A stretch of 64,000 bases of DNA, from NCBI RefSeq assembly GCF_046348265.1, contig NZ_JAXMEO010000018.1; one strand, given 5' to 3'. The notes under the pieces were generated by a model. The model was not told where the DNA came from. It ran no database searches and saw only the letters and a program-made list of their open reading frames with translations. Each line of letters starts with the position of its first letter. Position 1 is the stretch's first letter. The DNA is from Pelomonas sp937871895. Its GTDB lineage: Bacteria > Pseudomonadota > Gammaproteobacteria > Burkholderiales > Burkholderiaceae_C. Positions 8,365 to 15,684 of the stretch are shown one piece after another. Position numbers and translations under genes: made by a program.

Positions 8365-8835
8365 ATGTTCCGCATCGTGCTCGTCCACCCCGAGATACCG
8401 CCCAACACCGGCAACGTCATCCGCCTGGCGGCCAACACGGGCTGCGAGTTGCACCTGATCGAACCGCTCGGCTTCTCGATGGAAGACCGCCTGCTGCAGC
8501 GCGCCGGGCTTGACTATCACGAGTACACACGCACGCGCCGGCATGCCAACTGGCAGGCCTTTCTCGCCAGCGAGACGCCGGCGATGGATCGGCTCTTCGC
8601 CTTCACCACCCGGGGCAGCCAATTGCTGGGGGAGATGCGCTGGTGCGAGGGCGACTGGCTGGTGTTTGGCAGCGAGACGGCGGGCCTGCCCGCCGAGCTG
8701 CGCGACAGCTTCCCGCCCGCGCAGCGCGTGCGCCTGCCGATGCGAGAAGGTCAGCGCAGCCTCAATCTCTCCAATGCCGTCGCGGTCGCGGTATTCGACG
8801 CCTGGCGGCAGAACGGCTACGCAGGCGGCGGCTAA
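8365..8835 (+). CDS. trmL: tRNA (cytidine(34)-2'-O)-methyltransferase TrmL
   Basis: 156 residues starting at ATG 8365 (MFRIVLVHPEIPPNTGN). It is a minimal SPOUT-class methyltransferase, the usual TrmL length. The trefoil-knot SAM-binding segments are visible: VFGSETAGLPAE and the C-terminal IPM-type loop LPMREGQRSLNLSNAVAVAVFDA. The enzyme 2'-O-methylates the wobble base of tRNA-Leu species. It follows comF on the same strand and converges with gpsA, sharing 3 bp at the stop codons. Confidence 0.95.
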   Translation: MFRIVLVHPEIPPNTGNVIRLAANTGCELHLIEPLGFSMEDRLLQRAGLDYHEYTRTRRHANWQAFLASETPAMDRLFAFTTRGSQLLGEMRWCEGDWLVFGSETAGLPAELRDSFPPAQRVRLPMREGQRSLNLSNAVAVAVFDAWRQNGYAGGG

Positions 8836-9854
8836 AGCCGCTCGGACTCGGCGCGCGCGTCGCGCCCCATCAGCTGTTCCACCGCTGCCCACGGCGTAAG
8901 CCGTCCGTCCAGCAAGGCCACCACGGCAGCCGTGATGGGCATCTCAACCCCCAGCGCCTTTGCCCGTGCCAGCACCGTCGGAGCGCTGTAGACGCCTTCG
9001 GCCACATGGCCCAGATCGGCCAGCACCTCGGGCAGGCTGCGGCCCTGTGCCAATGCCAGTCCCACGCGGCGGTTGCGGGACAGATCGCCCGTCGCCGTCA
9101 GCACCAGGTCCCCAAGGCCCGACAAGCCCATGAAGGTGTCCGGCTGCGCGCCAAGCGCCAGCCCCAGTCGCATCATCTCCGCCAGCCCGCGAGTGATCAG
9201 CGCCGCCCGCGCGTTGAGTCCCGGCGCCAGTGGCGCATCGGCCCGCTGGCCCAGGCCGTCGCAGATGCCCACGGCAATCGCCAGCACGTTCTTCACCGCC
9301 CCGCCCACCTCGACGCCGACCGGGTCGCCCGAGGTGTAGATGCGCAGCCGCTCCGAGTGAAGCGCCGAGACGGCCAGCTGCGCGAGGTCCTCGTCGCGGC
9401 TGGCCGCCACCAAGGCGGTCGGCCGCCCGGCGGCCACCTCCTGCGCAAAGCTCGGGCCCGACAACACGCCCACGCGCAGCTGTGGCCCCACCTCGCGTGC
9501 AATCTCGTGGCCCAGGCGCCCAGTGCCGGCTTCAAAGCCCTTGCAAAGCCAGAACACGCTGGCCGCTGCGGGCAGCCGCCGCAGCGCTTCGCGCAAGCCC
9601 GCCATGGGCGTGCCGATGATGTGCAGGTCCGCGCTGGCGAGCGCCGGGCCGGCGTCATGCGCCACCACCAGCGAGGCCGGGAAGGCGGCGCCTGGCAGGT
9701 AGGCCGTGTTCACCCGCTCGGCGGCCAGGCGCTGCGCCACCTCGGCCGAGCGGGCGCAGAGCGTCACCGCGTGCCCGGCCTGGGCCGCCTGGATCGCCAG
9801 GGCCGTGCCCCAGGCACCGGCGCCAACAACCTGGATCTGCAGCGATTGCGTCAT
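8832..9854 (-). CDS. gpsA: Glycerol-3-phosphate dehydrogenase [NAD(P)+]
   Basis: 340 residues from ATG 9852-9854; a longer frame to 9893 would begin inside the secB terminator hairpin and is rejected. The Rossmann motif GAGAWGTALA is at the N-terminus, followed by the family segments WLCKGFE, GPSFAQEVA and the catalytic lysine region GGAVKNVLAIAVGICDG. It reduces dihydroxyacetone phosphate to sn-glycerol-3-phosphate for phospholipid synthesis. It lies downstream of secB, grxC and a rhodanese gene, a common gammaproteobacterial and betaproteobacterial order. Confidence 0.97.
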   Translation of the reverse strand: MTQSLQIQVVGAGAWGTALAIQAAQAGHAVTLCARSAEVAQRLAAERVNTAYLPGAAFPASLVVAHDAGPALASADLHIIGTPMAGLREALRRLPAAASVFWLCKGFEAGTGRLGHEIAREVGPQLRVGVLSGPSFAQEVAAGRPTALVAASRDEDLAQLAVSALHSERLRIYTSGDPVGVEVGGAVKNVLAIAVGICDGLGQRADAPLAPGLNARAALITRGLAEMMRLGLALGAQPDTFMGLSGLGDLVLTATGDLSRNRRVGLALAQGRSLPEVLADLGHVAEGVYSAPTVLARAKALGVEMPITAAVVALLDGRLTPWAAVEQLMGRDARAESERL

Positions 9855-9881
9855 GGGCGGCTCATAGCGCCAGAAGGCACA

Positions 9882-9903
9882 ACGCCCCACCAAGGTGGGG
9901 CGT
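9882..9903 (-). terminator. Perfect hairpin downstream of secB
   Basis: ACGCCCCACC (9882-9891) pairs perfectly with GGTGGGGCGT (9894-9903). In practice this is an 8-bp stem with a 6-nt loop. It lies 33 bp past the secB stop and before gpsA, so on the minus strand it is placed to end or attenuate secB transcription. Only a short T-rich stretch (TTGTGCCTT) follows, so termination may be partial. Confidence 0.55.
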
Positions 9904-9935
9904 GTGGGCGGGGTTAACAGGCCCTGATCAAGTCA

Positions 9936-10436
9936 TCAGTTCAGGGTTTGCGGAGCAGCCGCAGCTTGCTGCGCCTGTTGCGCCTTCTGGGCCTCGTACA
10001 GGGCCTGGAAGTTCACTTCGGCCAGGATGACCGGCGGGAAGCAAGCGCGGCTGCACACGTCGGACACGATGGCGCGCACATAGGGATAGATCATCTGCGG
10101 GCAGACGATGCCCAGCAGGCCATCGAGCTGCTGCGGCGGCACATTGCGGATCTCGAAGACACCGGCCTGCTTGGCCTCGATCAGGAACATCGTGCGATCG
10201 CCGACATGCGTGTTCACGGTGGCCGTGACCGTCACCTCGTAGATGCCGTCCGAGACGGCTTCGAAGCCCAGCGTCAGGTTGATGTCCACCTGCGATTGCG
10301 ACTGCTCGGTGAAGATGCCCGGCGAATTCGGCTGCTCCAGCGACAAGTCCTTCAGGTACATGCGCTGGATCTGGAACATCGGCGCGCCTTCAGGAGCGGC
10401 GGCGGGCGTGGCGGGAGCGTTGGTCTCGTCGGACAT
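9936..10436 (-). CDS. secB: Protein-export chaperone SecB
   Basis: 166 residues. Family segments include FQIQRMYLKDLSLEQPNSP, EVTVTATVN, FLIEAKQAGVFEI and the highly conserved VCPQMIYPYVRAIVSDVCSRACFPPVIL. SecB is a cytosolic tetramer that keeps preproteins unfolded and passes them to SecA. The C-terminus is a short Ala/Gln-rich tail (KAQQAQQAAAAPQ). It lies 104 bp downstream of grxC, with a candidate -10 element in that gap, and is followed by a hairpin. Confidence 0.98.
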   Translation of the reverse strand: MSDETNAPATPAAAPEGAPMFQIQRMYLKDLSLEQPNSPGIFTEQSQSQVDINLTLGFEAVSDGIYEVTVTATVNTHVGDRTMFLIEAKQAGVFEIRNVPPQQLDGLLGIVCPQMIYPYVRAIVSDVCSRACFPPVILAEVNFQALYEAQKAQQAQQAAAAPQTLN

Positions 10437-10490
10437 GGATGACTTTCAAAGAAAAGCCCGCTGGACCGGAGCGCCGCGGGCGATGAGAGG

Positions 10491-10496
10491 ATTATC
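10491..10496 (-). promoter_or_regulatory. Candidate -10 element for secB
   Basis: GATAAT on the minus strand, 55 bp upstream of the secB ATG in the 104-bp grxC-secB gap. No good -35 match was seen. It would allow secB to be transcribed apart from the rhodanese and grxC genes. Confidence 0.3.
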
Positions 10497-10540
10497 CAGC
10501 ACGGGCCTGCGGGGCCGGCGGACGACCCGAAGCCGCGCTG

Positions 10541-10801
10541 TCAGCTGGCCTGCAGCAGCGGCATCAACTCGCCGCGCTGGTCGAGCGCGATCAGCTCGTC
10601 GCAACCACCTACGTGGGTGCTGCCGATGAAGATCTGCGGCACCGTGCGGCGGCCGGTCAGGTCCATCATGGCCTGGCGCTCGGTCGGGTTCAGATCGATG
10701 CGAACTTCCTCGATCTGCGCCACGCCGCGCTGCTTCAGCAGGGCCTTGGCCCGCAAGCAGTAGGGACAGACCTGGGTGGTGTACATCTTCACGGCGGCCA
10801 T
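10541..10801 (-). CDS. grxC: Glutaredoxin 3
   Basis: 86 residues, the normal GrxC length. The dithiol active site CPYC is at residues 12-15, followed by the cis-proline segment TVPQIFIG and the glutathione-binding GGCDEL. It reduces disulfides and glutathione mixed disulfides in the cytoplasm, and can serve ribonucleotide reductase. It starts 2 bp after the rhodanese gene stop on the same strand, so the two are very likely co-transcribed; the grxC-secB neighbourhood is conserved across proteobacteria. Confidence 0.96.
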   Translation of the reverse strand: MAAVKMYTTQVCPYCLRAKALLKQRGVAQIEEVRIDLNPTERQAMMDLTGRRTVPQIFIGSTHVGGCDELIALDQRGELMPLLQAS

Positions 10802-10803
10802 GG

Positions 10804-11217
10804 TCAGGCTCCCTTGCGTTCCACCGGCAACTGAGCCTCACGCCAGGCACGCGTCCCGCCCGTCAAGGCCTGCGCGTTTTCGTAGCCAGCCTTGCGCAGC
10901 AGCGCGGCGGCCCGCCCGGCACGTGCGCCGCTCGGGCACACCACCACCAGGGGCAGCGCCTTGTTGGACGGCAATTGCTTGTGCCCATCCAACTGGCCAA
11001 AGGGCACGTTGCGCGCGCCCGCCACATGCTCCTGCTCAAACTCGGCCGGCTCGCTCACGTCGATCACGACGCCCTTCTCGCGGTTGATGCGCAGCACCGC
11101 TGCCGACGTCGTCAGCGTCCCGCCGGTGGCGCTGGCCTGCAGCCGCGGCCAAGCCAGCATGCCGCCCGACAGCAAGGCCGTCATGATGTAGAACCAGTTG
11201 TCGATCAAGAACTTCAA
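10804..11217 (-). CDS. Membrane-anchored rhodanese-like protein
   Basis: 137 residues if started at TTG 11215-11217, which gives the family-typical N-terminus (KFLIDNWFYIM); a GTG three codons upstream is also possible. One membrane helix (about residues 5-25) precedes a single rhodanese domain with the active-site cysteine in VVVCPSGARAGRA (about residue 87) and the CDC25-like segment VIDVSEPAEF. Such proteins transfer sulfane sulfur, but the physiological acceptor is unknown. This gene heads the rhodanese-grxC-secB cluster and is divergent from gpmA. Confidence 0.88.
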   Translation of the reverse strand: MKFLIDNWFYIMTALLSGGMLAWPRLQASATGGTLTTSAAVLRINREKGVVIDVSEPAEFEQEHVAGARNVPFGQLDGHKQLPSNKALPLVVVCPSGARAGRAAALLRKAGYENAQALTGGTRAWREAQLPVERKGA

Positions 11218-11381
11218 GCAGGGCCTCACGCGGCAGGACTCGGGGCGCAAATTATCGACGCCCGTCCGCAAGACCCAACGCCGGGCACGGGCAAGCCCCG
11301 CTCCGTCACGAAGCAATCAGCCCTTGCCCCACCCGGAAGCCCGGCCCCGGGGTGCGCGGCCGGTCGCCGCGCAGGGCTTCC

Positions 11382-11387
11382 TACAAT
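11382..11387 (+). promoter_or_regulatory. Candidate -10 element for gpmA
   Basis: TACAAT on the plus strand, 39 bp before the gpmA ATG in the 208-bp divergent gap shared with the rhodanese gene. The -35 region is GC-rich with no clear hexamer. The implied leader is about 30 nt. Confidence 0.35.
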
Positions 11388-11425
11388 TTGGCCCTCATCC
11401 ACCCCAACCCAAGCCCCGCTGCCCC

Positions 11426-12169
11426 ATGTACAAGCTCGTCCTCATCCGCCACGGCGAATCGACCTGGAACCTTGAAAACCGCTTCACCGGCTGGACGGAC
11501 GTGGACCTCACGCCCACCGGCGTGGCCCAGGCCAAGCAGGCCGGCCAACTGCTGAAGGAAGCCGGCTACGACTTCGACATCGCTTACACCTCGGTGCTCA
11601 AGCGCGCCGTCTGGACGCTCTGGTACGCGCTGGAAGAAATGAGCCGCACCTGGCTGCCCGTGCGCCACTCCTGGCGCCTCAACGAGCGCCACTACGGCGC
11701 CCTGCAGGGCCTCAACAAGGCCGACATGGCCAAGCAGTACGGCGACGAGCAGGTGCTGATTTGGCGCCGCAGCTACGACACCCCGCCGCCCGCCCTCGAA
11801 GCCACCGACCCCCGCTGCGAGCGCAGCGACCGTCGCTACACCGCCTACAACGCCGAAGTCCCGCTGACCGAATGCCTGAAGGACACCGTCGCCCGCGTGC
11901 TGCCCTTCTGGAACGAGACCATCGCCCCGTCGATCAAGTCCGGTCAGCGCGTCCTCATCGCCGCCCACGGCAACAGCATCCGCGCCCTGGTCAAGTACCT
12001 CGACAACATCGCCGATGACGCCATCGTCGGCGTCAACATCCCCAACGGCATCCCGCTGGTCTACGAGCTCGACGCCGACTTGAAGCCCATCAAGAGCTAC
12101 TACCTCGGCGACCCGGAAGCCGCTGCCGCCGCTGCCGCTGCCGTGGCCGCCCAAGGCAAGAAGGCTTGA
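11426..12169 (+). CDS. gpmA: 2,3-bisphosphoglycerate-dependent phosphoglycerate mutase
   Basis: 247 residues from ATG 11426. The phosphohistidine motif RHGES is at residues 8-12, followed by the family segments NRFTGWTDVDLT, LNERHYGALQGLNK and the second catalytic histidine in AAHGNSIRAL. It interconverts 3- and 2-phosphoglycerate in glycolysis and gluconeogenesis. The C-terminus ends in a polyalanine tail (EAAAAAAAAVAAQGKKA), a low-complexity extension of no known role. Its stop codon overlaps the TTG start of the next gene, implying coupled translation. Confidence 0.97.
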   Translation: MYKLVLIRHGESTWNLENRFTGWTDVDLTPTGVAQAKQAGQLLKEAGYDFDIAYTSVLKRAVWTLWYALEEMSRTWLPVRHSWRLNERHYGALQGLNKADMAKQYGDEQVLIWRRSYDTPPPALEATDPRCERSDRRYTAYNAEVPLTECLKDTVARVLPFWNETIAPSIKSGQRVLIAAHGNSIRALVKYLDNIADDAIVGVNIPNGIPLVYELDADLKPIKSYYLGDPEAAAAAAAAVAAQGKKA

Positions 12170-12954
12170 TCCCCAAGCCGGGGCCCGGTCAGCGTTGGCG
12201 CTTCGCCGCCAACCTTGACTGGCTCTACCCCGAGCACGCTTACCTCGACCGCTTCCAGGCCGCCCGTGAGGACGGCTTTGAAGCGGTCGAGTTGCTTCGG
12301 CCCTACGGCTTTGCGGTCGAAGACCTGCAAGCCCGTTTGAACGGCCTGCACGTCGCCCTCATCAACGCCCCAGCGGGCGATTGGGACGCCGGTGAACGCG
12401 GCCTCGCCGCCCTTCCCGGCCGCGAGGCCGACTTCCGCGCGGCCACCGCACAAGGCTGGCAACTCGCGCAGCAGCTCGGCTGCCCCCTGCTGCATGTGAT
12501 GTCCGGCATCGCCGAGGACGCGCCCGAGACTCGCCGCACTTGGCTCGCCAACCTGCGCTGGGCCGCCGAGCACGCACCCGCTGGCCTGACGCTCACCATC
12601 GAGCCCATCAACCGCATCGGCATGCCGGGCTACTTCCTGCACCGGCAGGGGCAGGCGCATGAGTTGCTTGATTTGCTGGGCACGGATCGGGTGCGGTTAC
12701 AGCTTGATCTCTACCACTGCCGGGTCACCGAAGGCGAGTCGCTGAGCCACCTGCAGCACTGCCTCACCCGCCAGCGCTTGGCCCATGTGCAGCTCGCGGG
12801 CGTTGCGCAGCGGCAGGAGCCGTTGACCAATGAGTTCACGCCCGAACTCACCACCCTGACCCTGTCGAACTGGGCAGGCGCCGTGGGGCTCGAATACCTG
12901 CCCGCGGGAGACACCTCGACCGGCTTGGCCTGGCTGCATCCCCAAGAGGGATGA
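12166..12954 (+). CDS. hyi: Hydroxypyruvate isomerase-like TIM-barrel protein
   Basis: 262 residues from TTG 12166-12168, overlapping the gpmA stop as TTGA. It belongs to the xylose-isomerase-like TIM-barrel family. Metal-site glutamates and aspartates appear in TIEPINRIGMPGYFL and LQLDLYHC, with the N-terminal FAANLDWLYPE typical of Hyi. Hyi converts hydroxypyruvate to tartronate semialdehyde. The substrate here is not proven, since this superfamily also includes other sugar isomerases and epimerases. Overlap with gpmA suggests a shared transcript. A small GC hairpin (12962-12976) follows its stop. Confidence 0.8.
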   Translation: MIPKPGPGQRWRFAANLDWLYPEHAYLDRFQAAREDGFEAVELLRPYGFAVEDLQARLNGLHVALINAPAGDWDAGERGLAALPGREADFRAATAQGWQLAQQLGCPLLHVMSGIAEDAPETRRTWLANLRWAAEHAPAGLTLTIEPINRIGMPGYFLHRQGQAHELLDLLGTDRVRLQLDLYHCRVTEGESLSHLQHCLTRQRLAHVQLAGVAQRQEPLTNEFTPELTTLTLSNWAGAVGLEYLPAGDTSTGLAWLHPQEG

Positions 12955-13014
12955 GCCCCGGCGGCGAGGCCGCCGCTACCATGACCCGGACACAGCCACC
13001 GGGAGGCCACCCTC

Positions 13015-13422
13015 ATGGAGCACCAGCGCGAACCGCTGCCCGCACATCAACTGCCGGGCATGGTGATGGCCTTTCTGCTCCGGCAGGGTGAAGCGCCATT
13101 CAGCTTCGAGGACTTCCGCGCCGCGCTGGAAGATGCGGGCGTCCTGGAGCCCGCCGCACTGGCCGACCGCATGCTCGGCGACCTCATCGATCGTGGCCAA
13201 CTGCGCCACGCCAACGGCCGCTTCCACTCCCGCCTGCCAAGCGCCTTTGGCGGTGGTGGCGGCGGTGGCGGCGGCGGTGGGGGCGATGGCAACACGCCCG
13301 AAGGTGAAGGCGACCCCGGCCGAGGCCTGCGTGAGGTGCTGAGCCATCCCTACCTGCTTAGCTATTCAACAGAAGACTTCGACGCTGCGCTGAGCAATGC
13401 CCTGACGAGGATCGAGCGATGA
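13015..13422 (+). CDS. Unrecognised 135-aa protein: winged-helix-like domain plus polyglycine linker
   Basis: Not recognised as any named family. A Shine-Dalgarno-like GGGAGG lies 9 nt before ATG 13015. Residues 16-72 alternate helices with a short beta-like segment (IDRGQLRHANGRFHSR) in a pattern that suggests a winged-helix fold. Residues 79-90 are twelve consecutive glycines, then an acidic linker and a C-terminal helical segment ending DAALSNALTRIER. The stop overlaps the start of the flavoprotein gene by 4 bp (ATGA), so the two products are probably made together and may interact. DNA binding or adaptor activity is only an inference. No catalytic motif is visible. Confidence 0.7.
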   Translation: MEHQREPLPAHQLPGMVMAFLLRQGEAPFSFEDFRAALEDAGVLEPAALADRMLGDLIDRGQLRHANGRFHSRLPSAFGGGGGGGGGGGGDGNTPEGEGDPGRGLREVLSHPYLLSYSTEDFDAALSNALTRIER

Positions 13423-14933
13423 GCGCCGGCTCCACCCTGGCGCTGTTCGCCGCCAAATGCGCGCCCCGGGTCTTCGATCTCTCCAGCGACGTGCGCAACG
13501 TCAGCATCCGCGACCAGGTCGTTAGGGCCCAGTTACTGGCGCGCGAGCTGCTGCAGGAGCCTGAATGCCAGCGAGTGCTGGTGGTCGGAGCGGGCATCTC
13601 CGGTATCACCGCTGCCGTGGCGCTGGCCGCTGCCAAGCGGGAGGTTCTGGTCCTCGAGGTGAACGACGCCCCGCTCAGCTTGCAGAGCGCCTGTGACTGG
13701 CGCTATGTCGGCCCTTTCATGTACGAGTGGCCGAGCAGCTTCTTCGACGACCAGACTTATCCGCCGCTCGGTGCGGCCTGGCCTGCAGCACCCGGGAGCA
13801 CGCCTCGATGGCCCAGCACGCCGGCGGGTCCACTCAACCCACTGCCGGCCGCTGCGCTCGCCGCAGAGATTGGTGCGTGGTTGCAGTTTCAGTTCCCTGC
13901 CCCTGGCATCCTCTGTCGCGTGAACCGCGCGCAGGTTGAGGCTGATGTGAAGGCCTTCGTCGCCTACTGGGAGGCACGGCACCTCAACCCCGCCACGCCG
14001 CTCGGGCGGCCCAAGGTGCACGTCCCTGCACTGGGCGGCATGGTCTGGCATGGCGCGCTGCCCGCAGACGATGACTTCGAAGTTGACTACATCGTGCTGG
14101 CTGCTGGCATGGGGCAAGAGAACACCACCCTGAACGACAGCGCGGGCAAGCCGTCCGTCGTCGGCCCGCGCTTTTGGCTGGACCGTGACCAACTGCGCGC
14201 GGCCGCCACCGCCAACCAGCAGGTGGCCGTGATCGGCGGGGGCGACGGCGCACTGCAAGACGTTCTGCGCGCGCTGACCCACTTTGAGCACCCGCTGCAG
14301 ATGTGGCACTTCCTACGCGGGGGACCGGGCTTCGTCGCGACGAAGGACTACCCCGCCTGGCAGGCCGACAAGACGCGCCAGGCGCTGGACGATGTCATGC
14401 CGGAACTTTCCGCGGCCGAGCAGCAGCACCGCCTGGTGTCGATGTGGCACCCGACGGAGGACGGCGCACGGGCCGCAGTGGTGGATGAGGTGTGCGAGGC
14501 GCTCGCCGGGCGGCTTGCCCGCCAGCCCGACGTGGAGGCCGGCGTCCTCGCCTGCGTACGCACGGGGACCGGCAGCGTGACCCATCTGGTGCGCGAGGGT
14601 CACTTCGGCAAGGCCTACCTACTGAACCGCTTCCTCGTGCACCTGGTTCACGCCTGCCAGGGCCCCAACGTCACTCACCTGGGGCGCATGCCTTACCAGC
14701 TGCTGCGGCACTGCGAGACGAAGTGGGCCGAACGCAGCCGCTGGCGCTCTACCGTCGAGCTTTGCTACCAAGTGGAGCGACAACCTGTCTGTACGGGTGA
14801 CTTCGATCAGCTGGCCGTGCGCTTTGGTGTCTCCGGCACACCCGCGCGCCAGATGGTCACCCTCAGCCAAGATGCCAAAGCCCTGCGCACCAGCCTCAGC
14901 GGGTTGCAATTGCCCTTCGTGGTCCCAGACTAG
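13419..14933 (+). CDS. Unrecognised FAD/NAD(P)-binding oxidoreductase with two Rossmann motifs
   Basis: 504 residues, start overlapping the upstream gene's stop. A first dinucleotide-binding motif, VLVVGAGISG, is at residues 53-62 and is followed by an acidic residue at the strand end (VLVLEVNDAP), typical of FAD-binding oxidoreductases. A second motif, VAVIGGGDGA, is near residues 269-278 and looks like an NAD(P) site. Between them IVLAAGMG matches the ATG-type motif of the glutathione-reductase-like class. The tryptophan/tyrosine-rich segment RYVGPFMYEWPSSFFDD is unusual. I could not assign a substrate. It is the second gene of a two-gene unit and ends 4 bp into the convergent plsC gene. 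Confidence 0.75.
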   Translation: MSAGSTLALFAAKCAPRVFDLSSDVRNVSIRDQVVRAQLLARELLQEPECQRVLVVGAGISGITAAVALAAAKREVLVLEVNDAPLSLQSACDWRYVGPFMYEWPSSFFDDQTYPPLGAAWPAAPGSTPRWPSTPAGPLNPLPAAALAAEIGAWLQFQFPAPGILCRVNRAQVEADVKAFVAYWEARHLNPATPLGRPKVHVPALGGMVWHGALPADDDFEVDYIVLAAGMGQENTTLNDSAGKPSVVGPRFWLDRDQLRAAATANQQVAVIGGGDGALQDVLRALTHFEHPLQMWHFLRGGPGFVATKDYPAWQADKTRQALDDVMPELSAAEQQHRLVSMWHPTEDGARAAVVDEVCEALAGRLARQPDVEAGVLACVRTGTGSVTHLVREGHFGKAYLLNRFLVHLVHACQGPNVTHLGRMPYQLLRHCETKWAERSRWRSTVELCYQVERQPVCTGDFDQLAVRFGVSGTPARQMVTLSQDAKALRTSLSGLQLPFVVPD

Positions 14934-15673
14934 GGCGACGCCAAAGCCTCGCGCAGCCGCAACTCCAGCGCTTGCGCCAAGGCGCGTCGCTCCTGGCCAG
15001 CGGATGCTTCCGCCGGCAGCACCGAGGCCACCACCCCCAGCCCCCGCGCCGTCACCACCCTCCACAAGCTCTGCGCCAGCGTCGTGTCGCCCACAAACTG
15101 AGCTGCTGTCGAGAACCGCTGCCCCGGCTCATGCCAGCGCAGCAGCACCGGTAGCACCGGCGCCTCGACGCTCACCGCTGCCTGCAGCAGGTTCGCGTGG
15201 AAGGGCAGCAGCTCGGGGCCGCGGCCGGTCGTGCCCTCGGGGAAGACGGCGACGGCATCGCCGGCCTTGAGGGCAGCGGCGGTTTGATGGACGACACGCA
15301 TCGCATCGCGCTTGCTAGTGCGCTCGATGAAGAGCGTGCCGGCGCCATCGACCAGCAGGCCGACGACGGGCCAGTGCTTGACGTCGGCCTTGGAGACAAA
15401 GCGCACCTGCGGCAGCACCGCATGGATGGCGGCAATGTCGAGCCAGGACACGTGATTGGCGACGACGAGGTGGCCGGCGAGGCTCACGGGCACCTCGCCT
15501 TGCACCTGCAGCTCCACGCCAAAGATCTCCAGCAACCGACGCGACCAGGCCTGGATGTGGCCGTGCCGCTCGGTGGGGCTGCAGCGCTTGAAGCGCCGCG
15601 CGACGATCCAGAGGCCACCAGCGATGTGCGGCAGCAGGCGCGCGAGGCGCCAAACACCAACAAGGGCCCGCAT
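14930..15673 (-). CDS. plsC: 1-acyl-sn-glycerol-3-phosphate acyltransferase
   Basis: 247 residues from ATG 15671-15673. The acyltransferase catalytic motif NHVSWLD (HX4D) is near residues 71-77 and the substrate-binding motif FPEGTT near residue 144. A hydrophobic N-terminal segment suggests membrane association. The enzyme acylates lysophosphatidic acid to phosphatidic acid. It begins 11 bp after pyrX stops and is the last gene of the yqgE-to-plsC operon. Its 3' end overlaps the convergent flavoprotein gene by 4 bp. A much longer upstream frame is a shadow of pyrX. Confidence 0.93.
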   Translation of the reverse strand: MRALVGVWRLARLLPHIAGGLWIVARRFKRCSPTERHGHIQAWSRRLLEIFGVELQVQGEVPVSLAGHLVVANHVSWLDIAAIHAVLPQVRFVSKADVKHWPVVGLLVDGAGTLFIERTSKRDAMRVVHQTAAALKAGDAVAVFPEGTTGRGPELLPFHANLLQAAVSVEAPVLPVLLRWHEPGQRFSTAAQFVGDTTLAQSLWRVVTARGLGVVASVLPAEASAGQERRALAQALELRLREALASP

Positions 15674-15684
15674 CGCTGCGACGC

